Source: an uncultured Pirellulales bacterium (lineage in GTDB: Bacteria; Planctomycetota; Planctomycetia; Pirellulales; Thermoguttaceae). Taken from it: 64,000 bases of DNA. Below, one piece after another: positions 8,209 through 16,853 of the stretch (positions within the stretch are counted from its first letter, which is position 1; every line of letters begins with the position of its first letter). Where the stretch lies: contig CALLPE010000030.1 in assembly GCA_938015445.1 (NCBI GenBank), positions 1-64,000 on the forward strand, in the 5' to 3' direction. Below the pieces are notes generated by a model that was given only the letters and a program-made list of their open reading frames with translations, was not told where the DNA came from and made no database searches. The position numbers and the translations under genes were made by a program.

Positions 8209-9669
8209 CTATCCTTTGACCACTCCTACTGGTCTAAGGCGCGCTACTTTGCTGGCCAGGCCGGCCCGATGAACCACCTCTACCACTTGGCTGACGTCCT
8301 TGTAGGCCTCGGGATGTTCTTCGGCCAAGCCTTTCCAGCTTCGTGCGCGGGCCACAATGCCTTGCTGAGCTAGTTCCTGGTCGATTCGTCTTCCCTTGGC
8401 TTGTGCGATGGCAGCGGTACGGCTGAGCAGTCGGCCGGCCCCGTGGCAGGTAGTGCCGAAAGTCTGCTCCATGCTGGCTGGCTGACCGACCAGCACCCAA
8501 CTAGCCCGCCCCATGTCGCCCGGGATTATCACCGGTTGGCCGATTTGCTGATAGCGCTGCGGCAGTTCCGGATGTCCGGCAGGGAACGCCCGAGTGGCAC
8601 CCTTGCGATGCACGCAAACTAGCAGCTTGCGGCCGTCGATGACGTGCTCCTCGAACTTGGCGATGTTATGGGCCACGTCGTACACCAGATTCATCTGGAG
8701 CGACTGCCACGAGCGGCCGAAGAAATCGGCGAACACCTCGCGGGTCTGCCACATCAGCAACTGCCGGTTGGCCCAAGCGAAATTGGCCGCGCAGCGCATG
8801 GCTCCCAAATAGGTTTGACCTTCGGAGCTTTCGATGGGCGCACAGGCCAATTGCCGATCGGGCAGGGTGATGCCGTACTTTTGCGGCGTTTTGCGGAACA
8901 TGGCCAGGGCGTCGTCGCACACCTGATAACCCAGTCCGCGCGAGCCGGAGTGGATCATCACGCACACCAACCCTTCTTCCAGACCCATTACCTCTGCGGC
9001 GCGGCGGTCGAAGACCTCTTCGACTACCTGGACTTCCAGGAAATGGTTCCCGGAACCAAGCGTGCCGCACTGATCGCCGCCGCGCTGTTTGGCGCGTTGG
9101 CTGACTTTGTCTGGATCGGCGTCGGGCAGACAGCCGTTGGCTTCGGTGTGCTCCAGGTCGGCGTCGGTGGCCCAGCCGCGGGTCTTCAGATAGCCGGCTC
9201 CTTCGGCAAGCAGACGGTCAAGCTCTTTTCCGCCGAATAGGTACGGGCCGCCCTCGCCAACACCTGCGGGAATGCGGCGGTACAGGGCGTCCATGAGTTT
9301 GGGCATCTGCTCTTTGATTTCGGCGTATGTCAGGTTGGTACGCACCAGACGGACGCCGCAGTTGATGTCATAACCTACACCGCCGGGTGATATCACACCT
9401 CCGGATGTAGGGTCAGTAGCAGCCACCCCGCCGATGCAAAAGCCGTACCCCCAGTGGATGTCCGGCATGGCCAGGCTGGCCATCTGAATACCCGGCAAGA
9501 AGGCCACGTTGGCCACTTGCTCCGGGGCCTGATCGGCGCGGATGTGTTTCAGCAGCGTGTCGTCGGCGTAGATTCGCCCTTCGACGCGCATTCCGGGTTT
9601 GTAATCTTTCGGTATCCGCCAGCAGCATTCGTCGATTCTTTCCAGCGGTCCGGTGTATCCGTCCTTCAT
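8209..9669 (-). CDS. rtcB: RtcB family RNA-splicing ligase
   Basis: 486 residues, the usual length. RtcB joins RNA 2',3'-cyclic phosphate or 3'-phosphate ends to 5'-OH ends using GTP and Mn2+. Recognisable family motifs in order: MPDIHWGYGFCIGGV, GGVGYDINCGVR with the metal-binding Asp and Cys, CGTLGSGNHFLEV, VMIHSGSRGLGYQV, VAHNIAKFEEH, RKGATRAFPAGH, and TCHGAGRLLSR holding the guanylated histidine. The frame is open far upstream over pntA, but the ATG at 9669 starts a typical RtcB N-terminus and lies 5 bp after the pntA stop, with GGGAG and GAGG just upstream. The pairing with pntA is unexpected and suggests only co-transcription. No archease gene accompanies it here. Confidence 0.93.
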   Translation of the reverse strand: MKDGYTGPLERIDECCWRIPKDYKPGMRVEGRIYADDTLLKHIRADQAPEQVANVAFLPGIQMASLAMPDIHWGYGFCIGGVAATDPTSGGVISPGGVGYDINCGVRLVRTNLTYAEIKEQMPKLMDALYRRIPAGVGEGGPYLFGGKELDRLLAEGAGYLKTRGWATDADLEHTEANGCLPDADPDKVSQRAKQRGGDQCGTLGSGNHFLEVQVVEEVFDRRAAEVMGLEEGLVCVMIHSGSRGLGYQVCDDALAMFRKTPQKYGITLPDRQLACAPIESSEGQTYLGAMRCAANFAWANRQLLMWQTREVFADFFGRSWQSLQMNLVYDVAHNIAKFEEHVIDGRKLLVCVHRKGATRAFPAGHPELPQRYQQIGQPVIIPGDMGRASWVLVGQPASMEQTFGTTCHGAGRLLSRTAAIAQAKGRRIDQELAQQGIVARARSWKGLAEEHPEAYKDVSQVVEVVHRAGLASKVARLRPVGVVKG

Positions 9670-9674
9670 GGTCC

Positions 9675-10832
9675 TCAACTCCCGTCGAACAACTCGCGGA
9701 CGCGCGGATGCACCACCTGTCCGTCGCGGGCCACAAGGGTCTCGCGCACGATTTCGTCTTCCATATCGGGACTGAACTGGCCGTTTCGCACCAGCGAGAG
9801 CAGAAAAGTGGTGACATTCCGCGAATACATTTGGCTGGCGTGAAACGGCGCCTCCGAAGCCGGATTCGTAGGCGCTATAATTGTAACGCCGCTGTCTAGT
9901 ACCGTCTGATCGGCTTTGCTCAGCTCGCAGTTTCCGCCGGATTCCGCGGCCAGGTCCACGATTACCGAGCCGGGAGCCATCCCGCGCACCGCCTCGGCGC
10001 TCAACAGCAGAGGAGCTCGTTTGCCCGGCACCGCTGCGGTGCAGATCACCACATCGTTTTCCGCCGCCACCTGCGCCATGAGCTGGCGTTGTTTGCGATA
10101 GAATTCTTCGTCCATGGCGCGGGCGTATCCGCCTGCTGCCTCGGCTTGTGCGGTCTCCAGCCCCATCTCCACGAACTTGGCCCCCAGGCTGTGGACTTGT
10201 TCTTTCACCACGGGGCGGACGTCGTAGGCCGAGACCACCGCACCAAGCCGTTTGGCGGTGGCAATGGCTTGCAAGCCGGCCACACCGGCCCCGATCACGA
10301 ACACCTTGGCAGCGCTGATGGTCCCGGCGGCAGTCATAAGCATGGGAAACATCTTTGGCAGGTGGGCCGCGGCCAGAATCACCGCCCGATACCCAGCCAC
10401 CGTGGCCATCGAGGAAAGCACGTCCATGCTTTGTGCGCGGGTGATTCGGGGCAGAAGCTCCAGAGCGAAAACGGTAGCGCCGCGCTGAGCAAATTCGCGG
10501 ATTATCTTTGGTTCTGCCAACGGTTGACACATCCCGATAAGCACCTGCCCGGGGCGCAGCAAAGGCAGGTCGTCTTGCCCGCAAGCCCGATTGGCTCCCG
10601 CCGCGCGGACTTGCAACACGACGTCGGCGGCAAACAGCTCTTGTCGGCTGCCAACGACGCGTGCTCCTCGCTGGGTGTATTGGGAATCGGGAAAACCTGC
10701 CGCTTCCCCTGCCCCAGCTTGTACCACAACTTCCAACCCGGCCTTGGTCAATGCAGGAACCGAGGCCGGTACAATCGCCACCCGGCGTTCACCCGGAAAG
10801 GTCTCTTTGGGAATCCCAACAATCATCGCCAT
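9675..10832 (-). CDS. NAD(P) transhydrogenase subunit alpha, N-terminal (PntAa) type
   Basis: 385 residues. Family features include PKETFPGERRVAIVPASV at the start, PRITRAQSMDVLSSMATVAGYRAV, the NAD-binding VFVIGAGVAGLQAIATAKRLGAVVSAYDVR, and CTAAVPGKRAPLL...GSVIVDLAAESGGNCE. This is the soluble NAD(H)-binding domain (dI) of proton-translocating transhydrogenase, rather than alanine dehydrogenase, which lacks the PRxTRAQxMD signature. The ATG at 10832 is preceded by AAGG; a second ATG two codons on is also possible. The membrane partners PntAb and PntB are not encoded next to it, as they usually are; instead rtcB follows after 5 bp. They may lie elsewhere in the genome, or this subunit may act alone. 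Confidence 0.88.
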   Translation of the reverse strand: MAMIVGIPKETFPGERRVAIVPASVPALTKAGLEVVVQAGAGEAAGFPDSQYTQRGARVVGSRQELFAADVVLQVRAAGANRACGQDDLPLLRPGQVLIGMCQPLAEPKIIREFAQRGATVFALELLPRITRAQSMDVLSSMATVAGYRAVILAAAHLPKMFPMLMTAAGTISAAKVFVIGAGVAGLQAIATAKRLGAVVSAYDVRPVVKEQVHSLGAKFVEMGLETAQAEAAGGYARAMDEEFYRKQRQLMAQVAAENDVVICTAAVPGKRAPLLLSAEAVRGMAPGSVIVDLAAESGGNCELSKADQTVLDSGVTIIAPTNPASEAPFHASQMYSRNVTTFLLSLVRNGQFSPDMEDEIVRETLVARDGQVVHPRVRELFDGS

Positions 10833-11404
10833 GTGCAACCTTAGTCTTGTTTTTCCCAGCGGCCGCGGAACGCGCTGTCGCAGCGACCATTGGCCGCCAA
10901 CCAACTGTTACGACAGACGGCCAACCAATATTAGACGGGCAACCATCTCTTATAATAGCTTGCGCTGTCATTGTGGCACGTCTACATCCGATAGCTCGTT
11001 TTCAATAGCTCGTCTGGGCCGACGGTCCAACCCGAACGCAGATGTACTGAGATTATCGCAGCTTGGTCGCCGTGCGAGAATAGCCACCGCTCCAGTAGCG
11101 GTGCATTCCAGCGTTGGTGTTGGGGAGCGATTGCAGGGCAATCAGCCGGTAACGTGCGGCCAAGAGCCGGGCTTGCGCGCAGAGAAGCCAAAAGCCAGAC
11201 TTGCGCGCAGAACGATGTTGCCCATCGGCGAGCCCCGCGGCGTTGGTAGCCGGAAAACGGCCTCCCGGCGGGCAAAGGGCTTTTCATCACCGCCCGAGCG
11301 TGATAGGCTCATTGTCGGGCTTCTCGCTCCGGCAGTGTGGGTTTACCGTTTGGCCGACGGACCTGTTTGTTCTATTCTCGGCTCTGTTCAGGCAAGGAGG
11401 TTGT
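10833..11404. other. Gap between pntA and the hybrid kinase
   Basis: This is a divergent promoter region without a gene. Local duplications include GGCCAACCAA-type units around 10895-10955, ATAGCTCGT twice around 10990-11015, and the 19-bp pair at 11165/11193. Short ORFs here have no family-like sequence. Confidence 0.5.
11165..11211. repeat. Two 19-bp direct repeats, 28-bp period
   Basis: 11165-11183 and 11193-11211 both read AGCCxGxCTTGCGCGCAGA (17 of 19 identical). They lie 190-240 bp upstream of the hybrid kinase gene. Confidence 0.75.
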
Positions 11405-14400
11405 ATGCGCCAGTCGCTGCGACGCATCACGGCGAATATCAATCTGCTGCTGGGAGCGATTGGCTTTTTGGGGCTGGGCGCTTCCTGTGCAGCCTACTGG
11501 TATCTTGCCGCTTGGCAGGAGCAAATGCCGGGGCTGGCGCTGGTTGCCGGTATATCGCTTACTAGTTTGTTGCTTTTATTTGTGGCTGCCTTGGTGGGCC
11601 TGAACGCCCGGGTGCAGCGCGAGGTCCGCCAGCGCACCGCCGAGCTACAAAGCGCCAAGCAACGTTTAGAGCAGGAAGTAAGCGAGCATGCACGCACCCA
11701 GCAAACACTGCTACAGTCCCAGTCGCTGTATTCTTCGTTGGTGGAAACGCTGCCCATCTACGTGCTCCGTAAAGACTTGCAGGGGCGATTCACGTTCGCC
11801 AACCGGTTGTTTTGCGGTCTGTTGGGCAAGCCGCTGGAAGAAGTGGTGGGCAAGACCGACTTCGACTTCTATCCCAAAGAACTGGCCGAGAAATATCGCC
11901 GCGACGACCATCGCGTCGTGACCACCGGAAAACTGTTCACCGACGTGGAACAGTACGAAAAGCACGGCCAGACTTTATACATGGAAGTGATGAAATCGCC
12001 GGTGTACGACCCCGCGGGAGCGATCGTCGGTGTACAGGCGGTCTTCTGGGACGTCACCCAGCGACGCACCGCCGAAATCGCCCTGGAACACGAACGTTAT
12101 CTGCTGCGCACCCTGATGGATAATGTGCCCGACAGCATCTACTTCAAAGATTCCCAGTGCCGCTTCTTACGGATCAACAACGCATTAGCACGGCGTTTCG
12201 GGCTGCGCGATTCCGCCGAAGCACTGGGGAAGACCGACTTCGACTTCTTCACCGAAGAGCACGCCCGGCAAGCCTACGAAGACGAACTGGAAGTGATGCG
12301 AACCGGCAAGCCCATCGTTGGCAAAGAGGAGAAGGAAACCTGGCCCGACGGCCACATCACTTGGGTTTCGACCACCAAGCTGCCGCTTTACGACGAGCAT
12401 GGGCGGCTGATAGGCACGTTCGGCATATCGCACGACATCACCGAGTTGCGCAAAGCAGCGGAAGCACTGCAAGTGGCCAAAGAGGCGGCCGAGGCCGCCA
12501 GCCGGGCCAAGAGCGATTTTCTGGCCAATATGAGCCACGAAATTCGCACTCCGCTGAATGCCATCATCGGCATGACCGAACTGGTACTCGACAGCAATTT
12601 GGAGCCGGCGCAGCGCGAGTATCTGACCATGGTCCGCCAATCCAGCGAGTCGCTACTGGAAATAATCAACGACATCCTGGATTTCTCCAAGATCGAGGCC
12701 GGCAAACTGGAACTGGAACACAGGCTGTTCGAGTTGCGCGACCGTCTAGGGGATACCATGAAATCGCTGGGCTTGCGGGCCCATGCCAAAAACCTGGAGC
12801 TGAGCTATCACGTCGATAGCGACGTTCCGGACGGCCTGATCGGCGACGTTGCCCGGTTGCGGCAGGTTATCGTCAATTTGGTGGGAAATGCCATCAAGTT
12901 CACCCCGGCCGGCGAAGTCGCTCTGAACGTGCATTGCCAGTCGCGCACCGGCAACCAGGTGACGCTTCATTTCGCTGTCCGCGACACAGGAATCGGCATC
13001 CCGCCGGACAAGCTGAACGTCATCTTCGGGGCCTTCGAACAAGCCGATAGCTCCACCACGCGCCGCTTCGGGGGAACTGGGTTGGGGTTGGCCATTTCGT
13101 CGCGGCTGGTCGAGTGCATGGGCGGACGCATCTGGGCCGAAAGCGAACCGGGCCGGGGCAGTACCTTCCACTTCACGGCAGTTCTCGAGGTGGCATACGA
13201 TCAACCTACCGAAATACCCCCCGCGCTCGTCGACTCGTTGGCCGGGTTGCCAGTGTTGGTTGTCGACGACAACGCCACCAACCGCCGCATCTTGCAAGAG
13301 ATGATCACCGCTTGGAGAATGCAGCCCACACTGGCCGCCAGTGCCGCAGAAGCGATGGAGCGGCTCCGGGCGGCACGCCATCGAGGCGCAGGTTTTCCGT
13401 TGGTCCTTACCGACGCCAACATGCCCGAAGTCGACGGATTCTCCCTGGCCGAGCAAATTCGCGGCGAGCAGACCTTAGGCAGCACAGTTATCATGATGCT
13501 GACCTCCGGCGACCGGCCCGGTCAACTGGCCCGCTGCCAGCAACTGGGAATCGCCGCTTACCTGATCAAGCCCATTAAACAGTCGGAACTGCTAGATGCC
13601 ATTGTTTCCGCCTTGGGGTTGGCAGTCCCGGTCGAACCCGTGGCCGAAACTGCGCCCGTGGCGGCGTTGCCTCCGCTGCGGGTACTGCTGGCCGAAGACA
13701 GCCTGGTTAACCAGAAACTGGTCATTGGTCTGCTGGAGCGCTACGGCCACAAAGTGATAGTGGCCAAAGACGGGCGAGAAGCGCTGGCCACCTGGGAATC
13801 GCAACCGGTGGACGTGATCCTGATGGATATTCAAATGCCGGATATGGACGGTCTGGAAGCTACCGCAACCATCCGTCAACGCGAAGCACAGCGAGGCACT
13901 CGGACGCCGATCATCGCCATGACGGCCCATGCCATCAAGGGAGATCGCGAGCGCTGTTTGGCCGCAGGTATGGACGAATACTTGACCAAACCAATTCGCT
14001 CCAACCAACTGCTGGAGGCCATCGCCACAGTCGTCGGCAAGCGAAGCGCCCGACAGGCGCCGCAAGCCGCCGAAGACCCAATCGACTGGACGCACGCCAA
14101 AGCCACCGTCAAGGGCGACTTGGGACTACTGAAGTCGATAGTACAGGCCTTCGTGGACGAGTGTCCCAAATTAATGGACGACATCCGCCAGGCGGTCGCC
14201 GGCGGACAGGCCAAGGCGCTGCAAATAGCTGCCCATACCATCAAGGGTTCTCTGCGATATTTCGGCGCGCGGCGGGCGTTCGACCTGGCATATAAACTCG
14301 AGGAGCTGGGGCGCGAAGGAAAACTCGAGGAGGCGCGAGAAGTTCTGAGCCTGTTTGAAGAGCAGATGGATGAAGTTTTCCCCCGGCTAAGGGAGTTCGT

Positions 14401-14416
14401 ATCGCACAGGGCATAA
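11405..14416 (+). CDS. Hybrid sensor histidine kinase with two receivers and Hpt domain
   Basis: 1003 residues from the ATG at 11405, which has an ideal AAGGAGG four bases upstream; the frame upstream of it is non-coding. Order: two transmembrane helices (about 13-35 and 42-65), a short coiled coil (70-105), two PAS domains (about 105-225 and 230-345, each with a GKTDFDF motif), HisKA with SHEIRTPLN (His378), HATPase with NLVGNAIKFT, DTGIGIP and GGTGLGLAI, receiver 1 (LTDANMPEVDG, Asp670), receiver 2 (LMDIQMPDMDG, Asp808), and a C-terminal Hpt (HTIKGSLRYFG, His944). All phosphorelay residues are present, so it is a BarA/ArcB-style phosphorelay kinase. No large periplasmic sensor domain is present; sensing is probably by the cytosolic PAS domains. 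The gene 334 bp downstream also carries a receiver and is a possible phosphorelay partner. Confidence 0.93.
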   Translation: MRQSLRRITANINLLLGAIGFLGLGASCAAYWYLAAWQEQMPGLALVAGISLTSLLLLFVAALVGLNARVQREVRQRTAELQSAKQRLEQEVSEHARTQQTLLQSQSLYSSLVETLPIYVLRKDLQGRFTFANRLFCGLLGKPLEEVVGKTDFDFYPKELAEKYRRDDHRVVTTGKLFTDVEQYEKHGQTLYMEVMKSPVYDPAGAIVGVQAVFWDVTQRRTAEIALEHERYLLRTLMDNVPDSIYFKDSQCRFLRINNALARRFGLRDSAEALGKTDFDFFTEEHARQAYEDELEVMRTGKPIVGKEEKETWPDGHITWVSTTKLPLYDEHGRLIGTFGISHDITELRKAAEALQVAKEAAEAASRAKSDFLANMSHEIRTPLNAIIGMTELVLDSNLEPAQREYLTMVRQSSESLLEIINDILDFSKIEAGKLELEHRLFELRDRLGDTMKSLGLRAHAKNLELSYHVDSDVPDGLIGDVARLRQVIVNLVGNAIKFTPAGEVALNVHCQSRTGNQVTLHFAVRDTGIGIPPDKLNVIFGAFEQADSSTTRRFGGTGLGLAISSRLVECMGGRIWAESEPGRGSTFHFTAVLEVAYDQPTEIPPALVDSLAGLPVLVVDDNATNRRILQEMITAWRMQPTLAASAAEAMERLRAARHRGAGFPLVLTDANMPEVDGFSLAEQIRGEQTLGSTVIMMLTSGDRPGQLARCQQLGIAAYLIKPIKQSELLDAIVSALGLAVPVEPVAETAPVAALPPLRVLLAEDSLVNQKLVIGLLERYGHKVIVAKDGREALATWESQPVDVILMDIQMPDMDGLEATATIRQREAQRGTRTPIIAMTAHAIKGDRERCLAAGMDEYLTKPIRSNQLLEAIATVVGKRSARQAPQAAEDPIDWTHAKATVKGDLGLLKSIVQAFVDECPKLMDDIRQAVAGGQAKALQIAAHTIKGSLRYFGARRAFDLAYKLEELGREGKLEEAREVLSLFEEQMDEVFPRLREFVSHRA

Positions 14417-14489
14417 ACGCTATTAAGGGAGTTCGTGGTGCCCGAGCCAAAAACTCTTTAACAGAACATATAGGATCGTCAAAGAGTTT
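14388..14489 (+). terminator. Inverted repeat and direct repeat at the 3' end of the kinase gene
   Basis: TAAGGGAGTTCGT occurs at 14388-14400, inside the last codons, and again nearly unchanged at 14424-14436. AAACTCTTT (14451-14459) can pair with AAAGAGTTT (14481-14489) over a 21-nt loop. This is a weak terminator candidate because no T-tract follows. Confidence 0.35.
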
Positions 14490-14750
14490 AGCTGCCCTTT
14501 AAACCATTAAGACAGTGCCAGAAAAGCTGGTTTTGTTACAGACACTCATAATCACAAGCTTACATATTGCCAGCTTTGTAACACTGGGGAGAATAAGCAC
14601 AAAGGGGTAGTGATATACAAGGGGTTGGAGGCCCTTCGGCCGAGCTTGCTCGACACGCTTGAGAACAATGCAGTTGCTGTGTAAACCAGCTCGGTCAACA
14701 CCTCGGATCGCTGGATACCCGCTGGCAAGAAATTCCTGGAGGATGCAGCA
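14417..14750. other. Gap between two signalling genes with dyads and a dispersed motif
   Basis: No gene seen. Besides the inverted repeat at 14451-14489, AAAGCTGG (14523-14530) pairs with CCAGCTTT (14570-14577). The interval 14513-14539 is one copy of a 27-bp motif that recurs at 20898-20924. Confidence 0.5.
14513..14539 (+). repeat. Dispersed 27-bp motif, copy 1
   Basis: Begins CAGTGCCAG and ends TTTTGTTAC. It matches 20898-20924 at 22 of 27 positions. It lies in the gap upstream of the receiver-ATPase gene. Confidence 0.55.
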
Positions 14751-15650
14751 ATGCCCAGAATACTGGTCGTTGATGATGCGGCTGTGGACCGGCGGCTGAT
14801 CGGCGGCCTGCTGGAAAAGCGGGGTGATTTCGCTGTCCAGTATGCTGCACACGGCATGGAGGCACTGGCCATGATGGCCCAGTTCGCTCCCGACGTGGTG
14901 CTCACCGACGTGACCATGCCGGTCATGGACGGCCTGGAGTTGGTCACCGCCATGCGAGTGCATTTTCCCAGTATTCCGGTGATCCTGATCACCGCCCATG
15001 GCAGCGAGGCGCTGGCTATCGAGGCGCTGGAGCGCGGGGCAGCCAGCTACGTGCCCAAGTCGCGTCTGGCGGCAAAACTGCTGACTACTATCGACGATGT
15101 ACTCAACACGGCACAGGCCAGCCGCAGCCACCAACAATTGCTCCGCTGTCTGGAAGAAAGTGTTTTCCGCTTCACGCTGGACAACGAACCGGCGTTGATC
15201 GACGCCCTGGTCGATTACGTGCAGAAGCTGATCGAGGGCATGGGCCTATGCGATTTCACCGCCCGGCTCCGCGTGGGATTGGCGCTGAAAGAGGCGCTGC
15301 TAAATGCGATGTTCCACGGGAACCTGCAAATTACCCGTGAAGAGATCGAAGCCGTTCAAGACCGTCTGATCGGCGAGAACGAACCGAGCCTGGTGGAACT
15401 GCGACGCGAGCAGGCTCCATACCGCGACCGGAGAATTCACGTCCAGGTGCAACTCTCGCGACATGAGATTCGCCTGGTGGTGCGGGACGACGGCCCAGGA
15501 TTCGACGTCAGCAAGTTGCCCGCCCCCGGCGATCCGGCCGCTTTACAAGGTGAACAAGGTCGAGGCTTGGGCTTGATCCGCACTTTTATGGATGAGGTGA
15601 CGTTCAACGCTGCGGGTAACGAAATCACCCTGGTCAAACGTTGCGGTTGA
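14751..15650 (+). CDS. Response regulator receiver fused to RsbW-like ATPase
   Basis: 299 residues. Residues 1-120 form a CheY-like receiver (VVDDAAVDRR, phospho-acceptor Asp53 in LTDVTMPVMDG, and Lys in SYVPKSR). Residues about 140-299 form a GHKL domain of the anti-sigma kinase type: LKEALLNAMFHGN (N box), VVRDDGPGFDVS (G1), QGRGLGLIRTFMDEV (G2), with an insert of about 45 residues between the N and G1 boxes. The architecture means phosphorylation of the receiver could control a serine kinase or anti-sigma activity, linking two-component and partner-switching signalling. GGAGG lies about nine bases upstream of the ATG. The hybrid kinase encoded upstream is a plausible phosphodonor, and the STAS protein at 5.7 kb a possible type of substrate; both are inferences. 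Confidence 0.88.
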   Translation: MPRILVVDDAAVDRRLIGGLLEKRGDFAVQYAAHGMEALAMMAQFAPDVVLTDVTMPVMDGLELVTAMRVHFPSIPVILITAHGSEALAIEALERGAASYVPKSRLAAKLLTTIDDVLNTAQASRSHQQLLRCLEESVFRFTLDNEPALIDALVDYVQKLIEGMGLCDFTARLRVGLALKEALLNAMFHGNLQITREEIEAVQDRLIGENEPSLVELRREQAPYRDRRIHVQVQLSRHEIRLVVRDDGPGFDVSKLPAPGDPAALQGEQGRGLGLIRTFMDEVTFNAAGNEITLVKRCG

Positions 15651-15826
15651 TCCACCTGAGCCGAAATAGCGCAGGCAACCGGCCACCCCGGCCGCGGATC
15701 GGCCGGGCAGTAATCACCGCAAGCCGGAGCTGTACGCGACGGGTGCTTTATCCGCAAGAGCCCTCGTTACCAGGGCCAGGGCGAAGTTTTGCCCGCGTGC
15801 CTCGGCCAGTGTACACTCGATTTGTC

Positions 15827-16711
15827 ATGTCCTCGCTGTTGCCAATCGTACAAACCGCCCAGTTGCCGCAGCAGTGCGGCGGCGTTGTGGTTCGAGAGAT
15901 GGTTTGCCGCTCGCTCCTTAACAGCAGCCGGCTGGGCGGTTACACGCTGAATTGCTACACCGGCTGCGCTCACGGTTGTGCATACTGTTATGCCCGGTTC
16001 ATGCAGCGCTTCCACCCGCACGATGAACCCTGGGGCCATTTCGTCGACGTGAAGATCAACGCCCTAGAGGTGCTTAGACGGCAACTGCGCCGCGCCGTAC
16101 CGGACGAAGTGTTCGTCAGCAGCGCGTGCGACGGGTGGCAGCCGGTAGAATCGCACTACCAGCTTACCCGACGTTGCTGCCAACTTTTGCTACAGCACGG
16201 CTTTTCGCTGTTGGTGCTCACCAAGAGCAAATTAGTGGTGCGCGACTTCGATGTATTCTGCCGTGGCCCTGCCGGTAGCGTCACCGTGGGCGTGACTGTC
16301 ACCACGCTGGACGACCGTTTGCAATCGTTGTGGGAGCCGCAGGCGGCCACGGTCGCCGATAGGCTGTCGGTGCTGGCTGCTGCGCGGGACGCTGGGCTGA
16401 AGACTGCAATCATGTTCGGACCGCTGTTGCCTTGGCTCAGCGACGACACCATCTCGCTGGAAGTGCTCCTGGAGCAAGCCCGCCAATTGCGCGCTGAGCG
16501 AATTTGGGTCGATGCGCTGAATCCCCGTCCGCGGGTTTGGCCTTCGGTGGCCCAATTGTTGCGACGGCACTTTCCGGAGCTGGTGGATCGCTACCGCAGG
16601 ATGCTGTTCGACGGGAACGCCCGGAGTCGGTACTTGGCCGAGCTACGCCAGCGCGTGGAAAGCATCGCGGCGCAGCAGAAGTTGAAACGTCGGGTTTCCA
16701 TCTGCTTTTGA
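15827..16711 (+). CDS. Radical SAM protein, spore-photoproduct-lyase-like family
   Basis: 294 residues from the ATG at 15827; the longer frame from 15641 overlaps the previous gene and is not family-like. The iron-sulfur motif CxxxCxxC is C47-A-H-G-C51-A-Y-C54 within GYTLNCYTGCAHGCAYCYARF, which is the pattern of the SPL/Rv2578c-like (COG1533) radical SAM family. VDVKINALEVLRRQL, SSACDGWQPVE and LVLTKSKLVVRD follow, as in that family. Reaction unknown: relatives include DNA photoproduct repair enzymes, but most members are uncharacterised. The gene stands between the receiver-ATPase gene and the convergent KAS III gene. Confidence 0.85.
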   Translation: MSSLLPIVQTAQLPQQCGGVVVREMVCRSLLNSSRLGGYTLNCYTGCAHGCAYCYARFMQRFHPHDEPWGHFVDVKINALEVLRRQLRRAVPDEVFVSSACDGWQPVESHYQLTRRCCQLLLQHGFSLLVLTKSKLVVRDFDVFCRGPAGSVTVGVTVTTLDDRLQSLWEPQAATVADRLSVLAAARDAGLKTAIMFGPLLPWLSDDTISLEVLLEQARQLRAERIWVDALNPRPRVWPSVAQLLRRHFPELVDRYRRMLFDGNARSRYLAELRQRVESIAAQQKLKRRVSICF

Positions 16712-16853
16712 GGTGCATTCTGCCATGGCCGACGCCGGGCGAGCGACCATCCCGGCGGCGGCATGAGGCACACGTAGCTGCGCCACTGGCGCAGACAGCA
16801 ATCACAGCAGGGGCGGGATGCAAGATGATGTCCGCGAGCCAATCGGCAGCCGC

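Noticed and set aside
8209-10584. 791-codon frame that would fuse an upstream extension to RtcB
   Set aside because: The extension overlaps pntA in another frame, is Arg/Gly/Pro-rich and non-family-like; the RtcB N-terminus starts naturally at 9669.
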